From NCBI GenBank assembly GCA_947624755.1, contig CANQLQ010000100.1, forward strand, positions 1 through 7,297: a stretch of DNA of 7,297 bases, written 5' to 3'. Position 1 is the first letter of the stretch, and the number at the start of each line of letters is the position of its first letter. Positions 5,750 through 7,297 of the stretch are shown here, one piece after another. Below the pieces are notes generated by a model that ran no database searches, was not told the origin of the DNA, and saw only the letters and a program-made list of their open reading frames with translations. The stretch is from an uncultured Clostridia bacterium. GTDB lineage: Bacteria > Bacillota > Clostridia > Oscillospirales > Acutalibacteraceae. A program made the translations under genes and the position numbers.

Positions 5750-5877
5750 CACATAATTAGCGGCTAACACCTTTGCCGCAAACGGCGTGCATATTTCCGT
5801 GATTTCTTGAAATACGTCAGTTTTACTTCATCGTTTTTGAGAATCCGACTGTGCAACTGCACGACAATAATTATGTG
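5750..5877. repeat. Structured non-coding block with long-range inverted ends
   Basis: CACATAATTA (5750-5759) and TAATTATGTG (5868-5877) are perfect 10-bp inverted repeats 128 bp apart end to end. Between them are nested stems: TTAG/CTAA (5757-5760/5764-5767), GCCG/CGGC (5775-5778/5783-5786) around CAAA, TATTTC/GAAATA (5792-5797/5809-5814), and CTGCAC/GTGCAG (5857-5862/5875-5880), which competes with the outer stem. No reading frame is evident. It begins 7 nt after the SPFH stop on the - strand, so it would be the 3' untranslated region of that mRNA. It may be another palindromic repeat family or a small structured RNA; I cannot tell which. Confidence 0.45.
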
Positions 5878-5884
5878 CAGGTCC

Positions 5885-6778
5885 TTATTTATCTGCCGAA
5901 TCGGTTGTCTTTGAACTTCCGTCAAGACCGCGCATATCAATTATTGAGCTGCCTCCGGTTGCAAGGGGAAGTTCACCGTTCCATTTTTGAACCTTTTCGT
6001 ATTCAATGAGGTTGCCGTTTAGGGATTTTGTGATAACGTTGTTTGCATCAGCCTGAGCTTTTGCCTTTTTTTCAATAGCTTTTGCTTCTGCTTCGGCCGC
6101 AATAACTTTTTTCTTTGCTTCCGCTTCGGCAATAACGATTTCCTGTTCCTGTTCGGTCTGGGTTTTGATAAGATTCTGCTCCGCTACCTGCTTTGCTTCA
6201 ATAGCCGCGTTAAATTCAGCCGAAAAGTCGAAGTTTACAATGTTAAATTTTTCGATAACTACGCCGTATTCGTTTACCTTGCCTTCAAGGGCTTCCTTAA
6301 TTTCGTCACCTACCTGGTTACGCTTTGTTATAAGCTGTTCGGCGGTGTATTTTGCGGTAACGGCTTTTACGCTCTCTTTTACAGCGGGCAGAAGAATAAT
6401 ATTTTCATAATCCGAGCCTATATTCTTGTAAATTCTTGCGCTTGATTCAAAGCCCACACGGTAGTTGACCGCAATTGAACTGCTTACTGTCTGAAGGTCT
6501 TTTGAAACAGCGTTTGCTTCAATCTCAATAACTTGAATTTTGTTGTTGATGATTTTAACATTTTGAACAAACGGAACTTTGAAGTTTAAACCTTCTGTAA
6601 GTATCCTGTCGCTTACTTTGCCCATTGTAAGCACAACTCCTGTGTTGCCGGCGGGAACAATAGTCAGAGATGCGCTTATGATTATAAGGGCAAGAACTGC
6701 AATTACAATAAAAATAATCGGTTTTTTATTAAACCTGATATTTTTTACATCGGTGAATTTTACATTTTTTTCAAACAT
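5885..6778 (-). CDS. SPFH/Band 7 (prohibitin-like) membrane protein
   Basis: This encodes a 297-residue protein. A short basic N-terminus is followed by one membrane segment (about residues 19-41, PIIFIVIAVLALIIIS), then an SPFH domain starting at VPAGNTGVVLTMGKV (41-55) and running to about 190, and an alanine/glutamate/lysine-rich coiled coil (about 190-245, repeated AEAEAK). The C-terminal YEKVQKWNGELPLATGG is typical of prohibitin/HflC-like members. Such proteins form ring oligomers on membranes and modulate FtsH-type proteases or organise membrane domains; the partner here is unknown and no protease gene is adjacent. The start has AAAGGAG (complement of 6788-6794) 9 nt upstream, and a good promoter lies 60-88 nt upstream of ATG. 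It appears monocistronic. The serine/threonine/aspartate-rich last ten residues look disordered. Confidence 0.93.
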   Translation of the reverse strand: MFEKNVKFTDVKNIRFNKKPIIFIVIAVLALIIISASLTIVPAGNTGVVLTMGKVSDRILTEGLNFKVPFVQNVKIINNKIQVIEIEANAVSKDLQTVSSSIAVNYRVGFESSARIYKNIGSDYENIILLPAVKESVKAVTAKYTAEQLITKRNQVGDEIKEALEGKVNEYGVVIEKFNIVNFDFSAEFNAAIEAKQVAEQNLIKTQTEQEQEIVIAEAEAKKKVIAAEAEAKAIEKKAKAQADANNVITKSLNGNLIEYEKVQKWNGELPLATGGSSIIDMRGLDGSSKTTDSADK

Positions 6779-6837
6779 TTTTTTGTTCTCCTTTCAAAAA
6801 GAGACATTGTTGCGAGTCCCTCTTTTGTTGTGACTTG

Positions 6838-6866
6838 ATTATATAATAGGTTCATATGAATATCAA
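6838..6866 (-). promoter_or_regulatory. Sigma-A-type promoter of the SPFH gene
   Basis: On the - strand TTGATA (complement of 6861-6866, 5/6 match) and a perfect TATAAT (complement of 6838-6843) are exactly 17 nt apart. Transcription would start near 6831, giving a leader of about 50 nt. Four 10-bp repeats sit immediately upstream of the -35 box. Confidence 0.75.
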
Positions 6867-6867
6867 A

Positions 6868-6907
6868 TGTCAATTTTAGACAATTTTAGTCAAAAACGTC
6901 CAATTTT
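6868..6907 (-). repeat. Four 10-bp-phased repeats upstream of the SPFH promoter
   Basis: The + strand carries CAA at 6871, 6881, 6891 and 6901, each preceded by a GT-, GA- or TC-type dinucleotide and followed by TTTTA, AAAAC or TTTTT. On the - strand the units read TTGGAC, TTGACT, TTGTCT and TTGACA, every 10 bp, the last abutting the -35 box. This spacing of about one helical turn puts all units on one DNA face, as in activator arrays or in phased A-tracts (UP-element-like or curved DNA). The array is degenerate, and the function is inferred from geometry only. Confidence 0.5.
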
Positions 6908-6910
6908 TGA

Positions 6911-7081
6911 AATTATCTCACTATATCTTGGATTCTCTAACATTTTCTAAATTTTTTTAATATTTTAAATATTAGAACAAATTTATAATTTAGCAATAAA
7001 AGACATAATAAACATAGTATAATTAATTGTAATAATAAAGGGAAAATCAAGTAAAGACCGAAAAAGACTTTTGATATTACT
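6911..7081. other. AT-rich intergenic stretch without recognisable features
   Basis: This is very AT-rich, with runs of A and T and small self-complementary patches such as AATATT-TTA-AATATT around 6960. I find no ribosome binding site followed by a credible coding frame, no tRNA and no convincing terminator. It separates the SPFH promoter region from repeat copy C. Confidence 0.6.
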
Positions 7082-7083
7082 TA

Positions 7084-7268
7084 GGAATATCTGATTAAAA
7101 CACGCTTTAGGATTAATATTTATCTTACTTGTAAATATTACGTAATACTTTGTTAAAATACTCGGCAATACACAAAGTATTGACTTAGGTTTTTGAAATA
7201 TAAAAATATACTTTAAAATTAGTGACAAAGTATTTTTGCGGTGTAAAATTATAATTTTATATAATTCC
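7084..7268 (-). repeat. Diverged, inverted copy (C) of the dispersed palindromic repeat
   Basis: Read on the - strand this copy contains TTTGTCACTAATTT, AATACTTTGTGTATTGCC, AGTATTTT, TATTACGTAA, CAAGTAAGAT, TAAAGCGTG and TTTTAATCAGA in the same order as copy A, and AATACTTTGTGTATT exactly as in copy B. Decayed inverted ends start with GGAAT at 7084 and finish with ATTCC at 7268, each flanked by a TA dinucleotide (7082-7083 and 7269-7270), consistent with a TA target-site duplication. A 16-bp perfect palindrome, TAAAATTATAATTTTA, lies at 7244-7259 inside one end. There is no coding capacity. Confidence 0.7.
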
Positions 7269-7297
7269 TATCCCGCGTAATTCTTGCGGGCGATGCC
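7257..7297 (-). CDS. Possible C-terminal end of a gene cut by the right edge
   Basis: Read on the - strand, the last codons would give HRPQELRGIGII and then TAA at 7257-7259. HRPQELRG is identical to the QueH tail, and every nucleotide difference from queH in this segment falls at a third codon position, which suggests a translated, conserved tail. The last residues IGII and the stop would come from the end of repeat copy C. The alternative is that this is only the second copy of an intergenic hairpin repeat, and no gene is present. Too little is visible to name a product. Confidence 0.35.
   Translation of the reverse strand, partial: HRPQELRGIGII
7272..7297. repeat. Second copy of the queH-tail hairpin repeat
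   Basis: CCCGC (7272-7276) pairs with GCGGG (7286-7290) across a 9-nt loop, matching the copy at 4988-5006. The neighbouring GCGGGC-GAT-GCC is the start of the same second stem as GCGGAC-GAT-GTCCGC. It is truncated by the window edge and directly abuts repeat copy C. Confidence 0.6.

Noticed and set aside
6983..7228. Open frame of 81 codons on the - strand in the right intergenic region
   Set aside because: It lies mostly in repeat copy C, is extremely AT-driven (I, F, K, L rich), and lacks a ribosome binding site.

Overview
This is an AT-rich window with Firmicutes-type signals: strong AGGAGG-like ribosome binding sites, sigma-A-type promoters (one an extended -10), ATG starts and an intrinsic terminator. 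The gene content fits an anaerobic gut-type Clostridia, perhaps Oscillospiraceae/Ruminococcaceae. That placement is an inference from composition and gene families, not from a marker gene.

Layout, left to right. (1) A class I SAM-dependent methyltransferase gene (161-868, +), similar to the CmoM/SmtA group. It has its own promoter and a perfect hairpin in the leader. (2) A carbohydrate pair on the + strand: a cytoplasmic GH2 beta-galactosidase-type enzyme (1139-3469) and a GH43 enzyme (3544-4395), separated by a short palindrome. They probably act together on oligosaccharides from plant glycans. (3) A bidirectional terminator (4587-4619), then genes on the - strand: a small DUF6440-like protein (4678-4866), a QueH-type epoxyqueuosine reductase (4976-5623) for the last step of queuosine synthesis in tRNA, and a membrane-anchored SPFH/Band 7 (prohibitin-like) protein (5885-6778) with a good promoter. 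(4) A long AT-rich intergenic region up to the right edge, where the end of another - strand reading frame may just be visible.

The genes are ordinary; the unusual content lies between them. I see one family of dispersed non-coding palindromic repeats in four states: an intact 171-bp copy with perfect 21-bp inverted ends (4411-4581), a diverged copy upstream of the GH2 gene (about 946-1107), a diverged inverted copy at 7084-7268, and what looks like a collapsed, ends-only copy between GH2 and GH43 (3490-3524). They resemble a MITE: no coding capacity, inverted ends starting GGAA, and TA-rich flanks. A second, smaller repeat (TCCGC/GCGGA hairpins) encodes the unusual C-terminal tail of QueH and recurs at the right edge, where all differences are both synonymous in the same frame and, in the stems, base-pair compensating. 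A third structured block of about 130 bp lies between QueH and SPFH. Four exact 10-bp-phased repeats lie directly upstream of the SPFH promoter.

I found no CRISPR array, tRNA, rRNA, transposase, phage gene or defence system.
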